Assembly: GCA_034716155.1 (NCBI GenBank)
Contig: JAYEFR010000234.1
Location: 1 to 36,015, forward strand
Length of the DNA stretch: 36,015 nt
Direction: 5' to 3'
From: JAGGYK01 sp034716155
Lineage (GTDB): Bacteria; Desulfobacterota; Desulfomonilia; UBA1062
A model generated the notes under the pieces. It was not told where the DNA came from and did not search any database. It saw only the letters and a program-made list of their open reading frames with translations. Each line of letters begins with the position of its first letter. The first letter of the stretch is position 1. Both the position numbers and the translations under genes were made by a program. This document shows, one piece after another, positions 1-7,896 of this stretch.

Positions 1-197
1 AGTTTTATTTTAGGACGACGGATGTTACAGGGGATATCGGGTTGCCCGAGGGTGTAGAGATGGTGATGCCCGGAGACAATATTACGATGGAAGTGAAGTT
101 AATACAGCCGATAGCGTTAGAAGAGGGCTTGCGGTTTGCTATCAGAGAAGGCGGAAGAACTGTCGGCGCAGGCGTGGTAGTAAAGATTATAGAGTAA
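1..197 (+). CDS. tuf: Elongation factor Tu, C-terminal end (partial)
   Basis: The frame enters from the left edge (first full codon at 3) and stops at TAA 195-197. The 64 visible residues are the last beta-barrel domain of EF-Tu: FYFRTTDVTG, then MVMPGDN, then the terminal block with GGRTVGAGVV. EF-Tu delivers aminoacyl-tRNA to the ribosome as a GTP complex. The GTPase domain lies outside the window. A tuf copy just ahead of rpsJ is the classical end of the str operon, so this gene is probably co-transcribed with the S10 cluster 10 bp downstream. Confidence 0.97.
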   Translation, partial: FYFRTTDVTGDIGLPEGVEMVMPGDNITMEVKLIQPIALEEGLRFAIREGGRTVGAGVVVKIIE

Positions 198-207
198 GGA
201 AGTGTGA

Positions 208-516
208 ATGGATACACCAAGGATACGTATAAGACTTAAGGCATACGATTATAAGCTGATAGATCAGTCTGTACAGGAGATAGTTGAGGCTGCTCGCAGG
301 ACAGGTGCGAAAATCGCAGGCCCGATTCCACTGCCTACCAGGATAGAAAAATTCTGTGTATTGAGGTCTCCCCATGTGGATAAAAAATCCAGGGATCAGT
401 TGGAAATTCGCACATACAAAAGGCTTGTAGATATCTTGGAACCCAATCAGCAGACTGTAGATTCATTAATGAAGCTGGATTTATCAGCGGGTGTAGATGT
501 GGAGATAAAGCTCTAA
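208..516 (+). CDS. rpsJ: 30S ribosomal protein S10
   Basis: 102 residues, the usual S10 length. It opens with RIRIRLKAYDYKLID and holds the characteristic GPIPLPTRIEKFCVLRSPHVDKKSR-type loop that reaches into the 30S head. S10 (NusE) also joins NusB in transcription antitermination. The ATG is 10 bp after the tuf stop with GGAAG upstream. It is the first gene of the S10 operon and no separate promoter is evident in the short gap, so read-through from tuf is likely. Confidence 0.98.
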   Translation: MDTPRIRIRLKAYDYKLIDQSVQEIVEAARRTGAKIAGPIPLPTRIEKFCVLRSPHVDKKSRDQLEIRTYKRLVDILEPNQQTVDSLMKLDLSAGVDVEIKL

Positions 517-534
517 ATGGAAGCGGGGGATCGT

Positions 535-1164
535 ATGATTAAGGGAATGTTGGGTAAAAAGCTGGGAATGAGTCAGATATTTATGGAAGATGGGGGTTTG
601 GTTCCGGTGACACTTTTAGAGACGGGCCCTTGTTTTGTAATCCAAAAGAAGCTAAGGCAAAAAGACGGATATGATGCTATTGTCGTCAGTTTTTGTCCTA
701 AAAAGGCATCAAGGGTTAATAAACCCATGAGGGGTCATCAGGACAAGGCGGGCAAGGGCTATTTCTATTACATAAAAGAGATCAATTGTGATGATATGGC
801 ATCTATTAATATAGGAGATGAGATAAAGGTTGGAGATGTCTTTAAAAAGGGAGAAAAGGTAAAGGTCACAGGTATATCAAAGGGCAAAGGCTTTGCAGGG
901 GTGGTCAAGAGACACGGGTTTGGTGGACTTCCTGCGAGTCATGGTTCCCTTATACATCGGGCGACTGGATCTATTGGTTGTTCGGCTGACCCTAGTAGAG
1001 TGTTCAAGGGTAAAAGGATGCCAGGGCGTATGGGTGGCGCAAGGGTGACTCTAAAAGAGTTAGAGGTTGTAGATGTGAGGGCTGAAGAGAATTTATTGAT
1101 ATTAAAAGGTGCTGTTCCAGGAGCGAAAGGGCATCTTGTTATCATGAGAAAGCAAGGAGAGTAG
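535..1164 (+). CDS. rplC: 50S ribosomal protein L3
   Basis: 209 residues. An in-frame ATG at 517 abuts the rpsJ stop, but the family normally begins M-I-K/N-G-hydrophobic-GKK-GMTQIF. The ATG at 535 gives exactly that (MIKGMLGKKLGMSQIF) and has a purine-rich GCGGGGGA ribosome site just before it, so I chose 535. Later family marks are KGKGFAGVVKRHGF and RMPGRMGG near the middle. L3 binds 23S rRNA early in 50S assembly and reaches toward the peptidyl-transferase centre. Confidence 0.95.
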   Translation: MIKGMLGKKLGMSQIFMEDGGLVPVTLLETGPCFVIQKKLRQKDGYDAIVVSFCPKKASRVNKPMRGHQDKAGKGYFYYIKEINCDDMASINIGDEIKVGDVFKKGEKVKVTGISKGKGFAGVVKRHGFGGLPASHGSLIHRATGSIGCSADPSRVFKGKRMPGRMGGARVTLKELEVVDVRAEENLLILKGAVPGAKGHLVIMRKQGE

Positions 1165-1166
1165 TC

Positions 1167-1790
1167 GTGCCTGCTGTTGACGTGTATAACATGACTGGAG
1201 AAATACTCAAGAAGATAGACCTTAGAGATGATATATTTTGCTGTGAGGTAGAGCCCTATTTGATCCATGATGTAGTTGTGTGGCAGCTGTCAAACCGCAG
1301 GACAGGCTCAGCCAAGACTAAAGGCAGAGTAGGCGTTTCCGGGGGGGGTGCAAAACCATGGCGTCAGAAGGGGACAGGCAGGGCTCGAGCAGGGACTATT
1401 AGATCTCCCCTATGGAGAGGTGGTGGTGTAACCTTTGGACCTAACAATAGAAAATATGCCAAGAAATTACCCAAAAAGGTGAGGAAGGTAGCTTTGCGTT
1501 CTACCTTAAGTATGAAATTAAACGAGGGTATGCTCAAGATAGTTGATAAGATAGTCTTGGAAGAGACAAAGACAAAGGTTTTTTTAAATGCCTTGCACTT
1601 ATTGGGGATGGAGGATGCTCTGGTGGTTATGGGCAATATCGATAGAGCAGTATCCGTGGCTTCGAGGAATGTGAGTCGTAGCAAGGTTTTAGATGTGAAA
1701 GGGCTTAATGTGCATGATATCATTAAACGTAAGGGGTTGATACTGGATCTTGGTGCCATAGCTTGGATCGAGGAGGCCTTGGCTAAATGA
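1167..1790 (+). CDS. rplD: 50S ribosomal protein L4
   Basis: 207 residues from a GTG start 2 bp after rplC. The central GGGAKPWRQKGTGRARAG motif is the L4 signature; its loop lines the peptide exit tunnel. The glycine codons there contain a run of eight G at about 1341-1348, intact here but a possible slippage site. The TGA stop overlaps the rplW ATG as ATGA, implying translational coupling. In enterobacteria L4 represses its own operon; nothing here shows whether that holds. Confidence 0.97.
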   Translation: MPAVDVYNMTGEILKKIDLRDDIFCCEVEPYLIHDVVVWQLSNRRTGSAKTKGRVGVSGGGAKPWRQKGTGRARAGTIRSPLWRGGGVTFGPNNRKYAKKLPKKVRKVALRSTLSMKLNEGMLKIVDKIVLEETKTKVFLNALHLLGMEDALVVMGNIDRAVSVASRNVSRSKVLDVKGLNVHDIIKRKGLILDLGAIAWIEEALAK

Positions 1791-2077
1791 AAAATTTTAC
1801 AAGAATAATTGAAGCTCCGCTGATTACGGAAAAGGGCACGGCTATGCGCCAGGAAGATAATAAAGCAGTCTTTAAGGTGGATAGAGATGCCAATAAGATA
1901 GAGATAAAAAAGGCAGTAGAGGGACTTTTTAATGTTCACGTAGAAGATGTACGGACTCTTAGAGTAAAGGGTAAGAAAAAGAGATGGGGACGCCATGAAT
2001 ACAAGAGACCTACCTGGAAAAAGGCCATTGTAAAGATAAGACGCGGCGAGAGTATTGAAGTTTATGAAGGAGTATAA
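1787..2077 (+). CDS. rplW: 50S ribosomal protein L23
   Basis: 96 residues, normal for L23. It opens with the family pattern of a PLITEK block (EAPLITEKGT) and continues with a VFKVDRDANKIEIKKAVE segment and a basic KGKKKRWGRH loop. L23 sits at the exit of the peptide tunnel and docks trigger factor and SRP. The start overlaps the end of rplD by 4 bp. Confidence 0.97.
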   Translation: MKNFTRIIEAPLITEKGTAMRQEDNKAVFKVDRDANKIEIKKAVEGLFNVHVEDVRTLRVKGKKKRWGRHEYKRPTWKKAIVKIRRGESIEVYEGV

Positions 2078-2080
2078 GGT

Positions 2081-2902
2081 ATGGCTATAAGAGGTTTTAG
2101 CCCTACATCAGCTGGAAGACGGACTATGACGGTCTCTGGATTTACAGAGATCACGACAGATAAATCCGAAAAGTCCCTGACCCGGTATATAAAGAATAGG
2201 GCAGGTCGCAATAGCACTGGCCGTATTACAGTGCGTCAGCAGGGGGGTGGGCATAGAAGGCTTTATAGGATTGTGGATTTCAGACGTGATAAAGCTGGTG
2301 TGCCTGGAAAGGTTGCAACCATAGAATACGATCCCAATCGTTCTGCGAGAGTTTCTTTGGTTTGCTATGCAGATGGAGAGAAGAGATACATTCTCTGGCC
2401 GGAGGGTTTGAGTGTAGGGGATTTAGTGATTACATCGGATGATGCTGATATAAAGCCAGGGAATGTGCTTAAATTGAAGGCAATACCACTTGGCACATTT
2501 GTTCACAATGTAGAGATGAGACCTGATAAGGGTGGGCAGATTATAAGGGCTGCCGGTGCATATGGCCAAATTTTGGCTAAGGAAGGCAGATATGTTCATA
2601 TAAGAATGCCTTCCGGTGAAGCGAGGAAGATATTTTTTGAATGCAGGGCCACCATTGGTCAGGTAGGTAATGTGGATCACTCTAATATTACTATAGGTAA
2701 AGCTGGCCGGTCTCGCTGGCTGGGCATCAGGCCTACGGTAAGGGGTGTTGCGATGAATCCTGTGGACCATCCGCATGGTGGAGGAGAAGGCAGGGTGAAG
2801 GGTAATCATCCGACCTCCCCGTGGGGAGTTCCTACAAAGGGGCACAAGACCAGGAAGCGTAATAAGGACTCGAATAAGTATATTGTAAAGAGGAGGAAAT
2901 AA
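2081..2902 (+). CDS. rplB: 50S ribosomal protein L2
   Basis: 273 residues, the standard L2 length. The core carries GGGHRRLYRIVDFRR and, near the C terminus, the HPHGGGEGR motif at residues 230-238, whose first His is the conserved residue near the peptidyl-transferase centre. L2 is a primary 23S rRNA binder needed for subunit association. ATG is 3 bp after rplW with GGAGTATAAGGT upstream. Confidence 0.98.
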   Translation: MAIRGFSPTSAGRRTMTVSGFTEITTDKSEKSLTRYIKNRAGRNSTGRITVRQQGGGHRRLYRIVDFRRDKAGVPGKVATIEYDPNRSARVSLVCYADGEKRYILWPEGLSVGDLVITSDDADIKPGNVLKLKAIPLGTFVHNVEMRPDKGGQIIRAAGAYGQILAKEGRYVHIRMPSGEARKIFFECRATIGQVGNVDHSNITIGKAGRSRWLGIRPTVRGVAMNPVDHPHGGGEGRVKGNHPTSPWGVPTKGHKTRKRNKDSNKYIVKRRK

Positions 2903-2905
2903 GTA

Positions 2906-3193
2906 GTGTCTCGCTCACTTAAAAAAGGGCCATTTGTAGATGAGCATCTTTTGAAAAAAGCGCTTGAAGCTGGTCAGGCAGATAGCAGGAAGGTAATAAA
3001 GACGTGGTCCAGGCGATCAGTAATATTGCCTGAATTTATAGGCATTACCTTTGCTGTACATAATGGCAGAAAATTTATGCCGGTTTATGTTACAGAGGAA
3101 ATGGTGGGTCACAAATTAGGTGAATTTTCTCCCACCCGTACATTTTATAGTCATGCTGCGGATAGAAAGTCTAAGAGAAAGGAGCGGCGCTAA
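2906..3193 (+). CDS. rpsS: 30S ribosomal protein S19
   Basis: 95 residues from a GTG start, preceded by a strong AGGAGGAAA ribosome site at the end of rplB. It begins MSRSLKKGPFVDEHL, the typical S19 opening, and has KTWSRRS and GHKLGEFSPTR, both family hallmarks. S19 forms part of the 30S head and works with S13 near the A site. Confidence 0.98.
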   Translation: MSRSLKKGPFVDEHLLKKALEAGQADSRKVIKTWSRRSVILPEFIGITFAVHNGRKFMPVYVTEEMVGHKLGEFSPTRTFYSHAADRKSKRKERR

Positions 3194-3195
3194 GG

Positions 3196-3528
3196 ATGGA
3201 GGCAAAGGCAGCACTCAAATATTCGAGAATTTCACCTAGAAAGACTAGATTAGTAGCAGATCAGGTAAGGGGGAAGCCGATAGGAGAGGCATTGAGGATC
3301 TTGATCCATATGGATAAGAAAAGGGCAGCTATAATATTGAAGGTGCTCAATTCTGCTGTGGCCAATGCTATGTCTACAGGGGTTATGGATGTAGACAATC
3401 TCTACGTGAAGTCTATTATGATAGACGGAGGCCCCACTATAAAACGATTTAGGCCACGGGCAATGGGCAGGGCAAGTCATATATTAAAAAGGACGAGTCA
3501 TATATCAGTAGTATTAGAAGAGACTTAA
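3196..3528 (+). CDS. rplV: 50S ribosomal protein L22
   Basis: 110 residues. Family signatures are the N-terminal SPRKTRLVADQVRGK stretch, the ALKVL-like KVLNSAVANA segment, and the C-terminal beta-hairpin (FRPRAMGRAS...RTSHISVV) that lines the exit tunnel where macrolides act. ATG is 2 bp after rpsS. Confidence 0.98.
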   Translation: MEAKAALKYSRISPRKTRLVADQVRGKPIGEALRILIHMDKKRAAIILKVLNSAVANAMSTGVMDVDNLYVKSIMIDGGPTIKRFRPRAMGRASHILKRTSHISVVLEET

Positions 3529-3540
3529 AAGGGAGGATTA

Positions 3541-4188
3541 GTGGGTCAAAAAGTTCATCCATACGGATTTAGGTTAGGTATAGAAAAGGATTGGAAAGCC
3601 AAGTGGTTTGCGGGTAAGGGGTTTTCTGATATGTTTCTAGAGGATGTAAAGATACGGCGATTTATATTTGAAACGTTGAGGCACGCAGGCATATCGGATG
3701 TTATAGTTGAAAGGGCTGCCACTAAGGTTAAGGTAGTTATCTATACAGGCAGGCCTGGCCTTGTGATAGGTCGAAAAGGGCAGGGTACGGAACAACTAAA
3801 GAATGATTTAGCCAAGTTTGCCAGCAATGATATTATGTTGGAGATAAAAGAGGTAAGAAGGCCAGAGACAAATGCACAGATTGTTGCGGAGGGTATTGCC
3901 AATCAGTTGATTCGAAGAGTGGCCTACAGACGCGCCATGAGGCGAGCAGTAACTCAGGCCATAAGAATGGGTGCGCAAGGGATAAAGGTGGCCTGTGGCG
4001 GCAGGTTGGCAGGGGCTGAGATAGCCAGAAGAGAGTGGTATATGGAAGGAAGAGTTCCACTGCATACATTGAGGGCTGATATAGATTATGGGTTTGCAAA
4101 GGCCCTTACCGTATATGGGGTTATAGGTGTAAAGGTCTGGATTTTTCATGGTGATGTAATAGAGAAAGAAGAAGGGGTAAACACATAA
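3541..4188 (+). CDS. rpsC: 30S ribosomal protein S3
   Basis: 215 residues from a GTG start with GGGAGGA ending 4 bases before it. It opens MGQKVHPYGFRLG as S3 does. A KH domain is visible with its GxxG loop (VIGRKGQG) near residues 76-83, followed by the C-terminal S3 domain with GRLAGAEIARREW. S3 lies at the mRNA entry channel. It ends in a short acidic tail. Confidence 0.98.
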   Translation: MGQKVHPYGFRLGIEKDWKAKWFAGKGFSDMFLEDVKIRRFIFETLRHAGISDVIVERAATKVKVVIYTGRPGLVIGRKGQGTEQLKNDLAKFASNDIMLEIKEVRRPETNAQIVAEGIANQLIRRVAYRRAMRRAVTQAIRMGAQGIKVACGGRLAGAEIARREWYMEGRVPLHTLRADIDYGFAKALTVYGVIGVKVWIFHGDVIEKEEGVNT

Positions 4189-4201
4189 AAGGAATTAAGC
4201 T

Positions 4202-4627
4202 ATGTTGATGCCAAGCAAGGTTAAATACAGAAAAAAACAGCGGGGACACATAGTGGGTTCCAGAGAGAGAGGGACAAGGGTAAGCTTTGGCCGATATGCA
4301 TTGCAGGGCCTAGAATCCTATTGGATTACTGCAAGGCAAATAGAGTCTGCCAGGGTTGCTATCACGCGTTCTGTTAAGAGGGGCGGGAAGATATGGATCA
4401 GGATCTTTCCTGACAAGCCAACTACCAAGAAACCTGCTGAGACCAGGATGGGCAAAGGCAAGGGCGCCCCGGAGGAATGGGTTGCCGCAGTAAGACCAGG
4501 CAGGGTTCTGTTTGAGATTGATGGTGTGACTCGTGATCAGGCAAAGGAGGCATTTCGTCTGGCTTCTCACAAACTTCCTATAAAGACACGATTTGTAGCA
4601 CGGGAGGGTCTTGATGAAGTCGAATGA
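4202..4627 (+). CDS. rplP: 50S ribosomal protein L16
   Basis: 141 residues. It starts MLMPSKVKYRKKQRG, close to the universal L16 opening MLMPKRVKYRKQQRG, so the first of two nearby ATGs (4202 rather than 4208) is taken. FPDKPTTKKPAETRMGKGKG is the conserved loop facing the A-site tRNA. The last 14 bp overlap rpmC. Confidence 0.97.
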   Translation: MLMPSKVKYRKKQRGHIVGSRERGTRVSFGRYALQGLESYWITARQIESARVAITRSVKRGGKIWIRIFPDKPTTKKPAETRMGKGKGAPEEWVAAVRPGRVLFEIDGVTRDQAKEAFRLASHKLPIKTRFVAREGLDEVE

Positions 4628-4814
4628 GTTAAGAGAAAAATCAGCAGATGAGTTGCTTCAAGTAAAGGTTAAGATTGAAGGAGAACTCATGGATACCCGG
4701 TTTAAAAAGGCAACAGGTCAATTAAAAAATATGACCCTCATTCGAAAATTGAAGGGTGATATCGCAAGGATACATACTATTCTTGGAGAAAAAAGCAGAC
4801 AAGGGAAGGCTTAA
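4614..4814 (+). CDS. rpmC: 50S ribosomal protein L29
   Basis: 66 residues, a two-helix protein as expected for L29: NELREKSADELLQ, then the KNMTLIRKLKGDIARIHTIL helix. Two start codons sit side by side (TTG 4611, ATG 4614). I take the ATG, served by GGGAGGG 6-12 bases upstream. The start lies inside the last codons of rplP, implying coupled translation. L29 sits by L23 at the tunnel exit. Confidence 0.95.
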   Translation: MKSNELREKSADELLQVKVKIEGELMDTRFKKATGQLKNMTLIRKLKGDIARIHTILGEKSRQGKA

Positions 4815-4818
4815 AGAA

Positions 4819-5055
4819 ATGGAGCTTGAAGGCTTAGTCACCAGTGACAAGATGGACAAGACAGTTGTTATAACTGTGGAGAGGTTAAAAAAACACCCTG
4901 TCTTCAAAAAATATATTCGTAAGCGTCGATTTTTTAAGGCGCATGACGAGAGAAATGAATGCAGGGCGGGAGACAAAGTCATTATACGGCAGTGTAGGCC
5001 ATTGAGTAAAGGCAAACGCTGGCGGGTGGTAAGTATTTTGGAGAGGCAAGATTAG
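4819..5055 (+). CDS. rpsQ: 30S ribosomal protein S17
   Basis: 78 residues. The frame can be opened from a GTG at 4756 inside rpmC, but the ATG at 4819 gives a normal S17 length, follows the rpmC stop by 4 bp and has AAGGGAAGG about 9 bases upstream. The body shows VTSDKMDKTVVITVERLKKHP and the C-terminal CRPLSKGKRWRVV, both strongly conserved in S17, an OB-fold protein that binds 16S rRNA early in assembly. Confidence 0.95.
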   Translation: MELEGLVTSDKMDKTVVITVERLKKHPVFKKYIRKRRFFKAHDERNECRAGDKVIIRQCRPLSKGKRWRVVSILERQD

Positions 5056-5084
5056 GCTCGCTATAGGCGGAGTGGAGGCAGTAC

Positions 5085-5453
5085 ATGATTCAACAGCAGA
5101 CAAGACTCAGAGTGGCTGATAATTCTGGTGCGAGAGAGGTGATGTGTATAAAGGTTCTTGGTGGTACTAGACGGAGGTATGCCTCTTTGGGAGATGTGAT
5201 AGTCGTGAGTGTCAAACAGGCTTTGCCCCAGTCAAGGGTCAAGAAGGGGGATGTGTGTAAGGCTGTTGTGGTAAGGGTAAAAAGGACATATAAAAGGAAA
5301 GATGGTTCATGTGTAAGGTTTGATGAAAATTCCGCAGTACTGCTCAATAACCAAATGGAACCTGTCGGTACACGTATCTTCGGGCCAGTTGCAAGAGAGC
5401 TCAGGGCTAAGAATTTCATGAAGATAGTCTCCCTTGCGCCTGAGGTGATTTAA
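5085..5453 (+). CDS. rplN: 50S ribosomal protein L14
   Basis: 122 residues, exactly the usual length. It begins MIQQQTRLRVADNSGAREVMCI and ends with the FGPVARELR...FMKIVSLAPEV block, both diagnostic of L14. L14 contributes to intersubunit bridges and binds the silencing factor RsfS. It lies 29 bp after rpsQ, a somewhat longer gap than its neighbours. Confidence 0.98.
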   Translation: MIQQQTRLRVADNSGAREVMCIKVLGGTRRRYASLGDVIVVSVKQALPQSRVKKGDVCKAVVVRVKRTYKRKDGSCVRFDENSAVLLNNQMEPVGTRIFGPVARELRAKNFMKIVSLAPEVI

Positions 5454-5465
5454 AAGGGATAAAAG

Positions 5466-5795
5466 ATGGCAAAGTATGGATCCAGCAAGATAAAGAAAGG
5501 TGATACTGTAGAAGTTTTGTATGGCAAGAACCGTGCTAAGAGGGGAAAGGTAATAAAGCTCTTTGAGAAAAACGATAAAGTGATTGTAGAGGGCGTTAAT
5601 ATGATAAAGAGACATCAAAAGCCAACGAAAACAGCTCAAGGCGGAATTATTGAGAAGGAATCAGGTATCCATATCTCAAATATAGCGCTTGTGTGCCCCA
5701 AGTGCGATCGAGGCGTAAAGGTGGGATACAAGTTTCATGCAGGTGGTGAAAAGGTAAGGATCTGCAAGAGCTGTGGAGAAGAGTTGGATGTATGA
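5466..5795 (+). CDS. rplX: 50S ribosomal protein L24, zinc-ribbon form
   Basis: 109 residues. The N-terminal KOW motif is seen as KKGDTVEVLYGKNRAKRGKVIKL. The C-terminal part carries two CxxC pairs (C77/C80 and C100/C103), a zinc-ribbon seen in a subset of bacterial L24 proteins. L24 initiates 50S assembly. It lies 12 bp after rplN and 12 bp before rplE. Confidence 0.97.
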   Translation: MAKYGSSKIKKGDTVEVLYGKNRAKRGKVIKLFEKNDKVIVEGVNMIKRHQKPTKTAQGGIIEKESGIHISNIALVCPKCDRGVKVGYKFHAGGEKVRICKSCGEELDV

Positions 5796-5807
5796 GGCAG
5801 GTAAAAA

Positions 5808-6347
5808 ATGGCTAGGTTGAAGGACTTATATAATCGAGAGGGAATACCCGCGCTTACCAGGGAGTTCGGATATAAGAATATGCACGAAGTGCCCAGGGTT
5901 GTGAAAATAATTATAAACATGGGGCTTGGGGATGCTGTGCAGGATATAAAGGTAATAGATAGGGCCATTGAGGAGCTATCCGTTATTTCAGGTCAAAGGC
6001 CAATCGTTACCAGGGCAAGAAAGTCTATTGCTGTATTTAAGATCAGAGAGGGGATGCCTATAGGTTGCAAGGTGACAGTGAGGGGTGAGAGGATGTATGA
6101 ATTCTTGGACAGGTTAATCAATGCAGTCCTTCCTCGTGTAAGGGATTTTAGAGGCTTAGTACTTAAGGGTTTTGATGGGAGAGGCAATTATACCTTGGGC
6201 CTGAAGGATCAGGCAGTATTCCCAGAGATCGACTATGATAAGGTTGATAAGGTTCGTGGTATGAATATAACAATCGTAACTACTGCTAAGACAGACGAAG
6301 AAGGTGGATCGCTTCTTAATTCCTTTGGGATGCCATTCAGGAGGTAG
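5808..6347 (+). CDS. rplE: 50S ribosomal protein L5
   Basis: 179 residues, the normal size. Recognisable blocks are VPRVVKIIINMGLGDAV near residues 28-44, SGQRPIVTRARKSIAVFKIREG, and FDGRGNYTLGLKDQAVFPEI. L5 binds 5S rRNA and contacts P-site tRNA in the central protuberance. Confidence 0.98.
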   Translation: MARLKDLYNREGIPALTREFGYKNMHEVPRVVKIIINMGLGDAVQDIKVIDRAIEELSVISGQRPIVTRARKSIAVFKIREGMPIGCKVTVRGERMYEFLDRLINAVLPRVRDFRGLVLKGFDGRGNYTLGLKDQAVFPEIDYDKVDKVRGMNITIVTTAKTDEEGGSLLNSFGMPFRR

Positions 6348-6358
6348 AAGGATATATT

Positions 6359-6544
6359 ATGGCCAAGAAATCTATGGTAGCAAAGGCAAAGAGAATACCA
6401 AAATTTAAGGTGAGACAGCATAACAGGTGCATTATTTGTGGAAGGCCAAGGGGATATTATAGAAAGTTTGGTATTTGCAGGATATGTTTAAGGACATATG
6501 CAATGAGGGGAGAGATCCCTGGTATAAGAAAATCCAGCTGGTAG
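6359..6544 (+). CDS. rpsN: 30S ribosomal protein S14, type Z (zinc-binding)
   Basis: 61 residues, the short S14 class. Cysteines C24, C27, C40 and C43 form the CxxC-x12-CxxC zinc site of the type Z (uS14 C+) form. The longer zinc-free form lacks them. ATG at 6359 follows AGGAGGTAGAAGG at the end of rplE. S14 sits in the 30S head. Confidence 0.98.
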   Translation: MAKKSMVAKAKRIPKFKVRQHNRCIICGRPRGYYRKFGICRICLRTYAMRGEIPGIRKSSW

Positions 6545-6556
6545 AGGAAATGAATA

Positions 6557-6949
6557 ATGATTACTGATCCTATTGCGGATATAATTACAAGGATAAGGAA
6601 TGGAGGGCAGGCAATGATGCTAAGTGTTGATGTGCCTGCATCCAAGATGAAGATAGCCATTGTGGATATCCTTAAGAGAGAAGGGTATATAAAGGGGTAT
6701 AAGGTAGTAGAAGACGGGAAGCAGGGGGTCTTACAGCTAACCTTAAAGTACTATAATGGTAAACCTGTGATTAGTGGTATTGAGAGGATATCTAAACCAG
6801 GTCGCAGGGTATATAGTGGGGCTTCAGACATCCCAAGAGTCAGGGATGGCTTAGGAATAGTCATAGTGAGTACATCCAAAGGGGTTATGACGGATCGATC
6901 CGCCCGGGCAAAGATGGCAGGTGGTGAAGTATTATTGAGGGTATGGTGA
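6557..6949 (+). CDS. rpsH: 30S ribosomal protein S8
   Basis: 130 residues. The N terminus MITDPIADIITRIRNG and the C-terminal GLGIVIVSTSKGVMTDRSAR are S8 signatures; the STSKG turn contacts helix 21 of 16S rRNA. GAGGAAATG lies upstream of the start. In enterobacteria S8 represses the spc operon by binding mRNA; that is not testable here by eye. Confidence 0.98.
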   Translation: MITDPIADIITRIRNGGQAMMLSVDVPASKMKIAIVDILKREGYIKGYKVVEDGKQGVLQLTLKYYNGKPVISGIERISKPGRRVYSGASDIPRVRDGLGIVIVSTSKGVMTDRSARAKMAGGEVLLRVW

Positions 6950-6955
6950 GAAAAA

Positions 6956-7498
6956 ATGTCTAGGGTTGGGAAGATGCCTATACCAGTACCAGATGGTGTA
7001 GATGTGAAGATAAGTAACGGGATTGTAGAGGTAAAAGGACCTAATGGTATACTCTCAAGACCTATTGTAGGTAATATTGAGATAAAAAAGGAGAAGGGAT
7101 ATTTATTTGTAATGGCCCTGGATGAATCGGGAGAGACAGGGGCGTATCATGGTCTTGTAAGATCGTTGGTGAACAATATGGTTGTAGGTGTAACTCAGGG
7201 GTTTAAAAAGACGCTTCAGATAGTGGGCGTAGGATACAGGGCTGAAATTAAAGATAATTATCTGATATTGACAGTTGGATATTCACATCCTGTGGAATTT
7301 GTACTACCAAAGGGCATTTCAGCTAAGGTCTCGAAGGGGATTATAGATATAGAGGGTATTAATAAAGAACTTGTTGGGGATGTAGCTGCAAGGATAAGGA
7401 AGATACGGCCTCCAGATGCATATAAAGGGAAAGGTATACGGTACTTAAGAGAGCAGGTGAGGCTCAAGCCCGGGAAGAGCGCTGTTGCCAAGGCTTAA
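6956..7498 (+). CDS. rplF: 50S ribosomal protein L6
   Basis: 180 residues with the two repeated L6 domains. It opens MSRVGKMPIPVPDGVDV. The C-terminal signature PPDAYKGKGIRYLREQVRLKPGKS is intact. L6 supports the GTPase-associated centre near the sarcin-ricin loop. It starts 6 bp after rpsH. Confidence 0.98.
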   Translation: MSRVGKMPIPVPDGVDVKISNGIVEVKGPNGILSRPIVGNIEIKKEKGYLFVMALDESGETGAYHGLVRSLVNNMVVGVTQGFKKTLQIVGVGYRAEIKDNYLILTVGYSHPVEFVLPKGISAKVSKGIIDIEGINKELVGDVAARIRKIRPPDAYKGKGIRYLREQVRLKPGKSAVAKA

Positions 7499-7515
7499 CC
7501 TCGAGGAGGTATATT

Positions 7516-7881
7516 ATGCGTAAAAAAAGAGCTAAGGAAGAGGGAAAGGATCTTCGTCATTTGAGAATACGCAGGAAGATAAAAGGTAGCGAGACCTGCC
7601 CCAGGGTTTGTGTTTATAGGGCCAATAGATATATATATGCCCAGATTATAGATGATACCCAAGGGAATACTTTAGTGAGTGCATCTAGCCTGAGTTCAGA
7701 GATTAAGGACAAGATTAAAGGTTTTACTATGGATGCCGCCAGAGAAGTAGGTACGATTTTAGCCAAGAAGGCAAAAGAAAGGGGAATAGAGAAGGTAGTG
7801 TTTGATAGAGGGGGATATAAATATCACGGTAAAGTAAAGGCATTGGCCGAAGCTGCAAGGGTTAGTGGTCTAAAATTTTGA
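7516..7881 (+). CDS. rplR: 50S ribosomal protein L18
   Basis: 121 residues: a basic N terminus (RHLRIRRKIKGS), the RVCVYRANRYIYAQIIDD core and the conserved C-terminal end FDRGGYKYHGKVKALAEAAREGGL-like segment. L18 binds 5S rRNA with L5. GAGGAGG precedes the ATG at 7516 by 7 bases. Confidence 0.98.
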   Translation: MRKKRAKEEGKDLRHLRIRRKIKGSETCPRVCVYRANRYIYAQIIDDTQGNTLVSASSLSSEIKDKIKGFTMDAAREVGTILAKKAKERGIEKVVFDRGGYKYHGKVKALAEAARVSGLKF

Positions 7882-7896
7882 TCAGGGAGATGAGAG

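Noticed and set aside
517..534. Longer rplC start at ATG 517
   Set aside because: It adds six residues absent from the family; ATG 535 has its own ribosome site and the canonical N terminus.
1364..1996. 210-codon minus-strand frame across rplD and rplW
   Set aside because: It is antisense to two certain ribosomal genes and has no protein-like conservation; a shadow frame.
4756..4818. GTG start for rpsQ inside rpmC
   Set aside because: It would add 21 non-conserved residues; ATG 4819 has AAGGGAAGG upstream and gives normal length.
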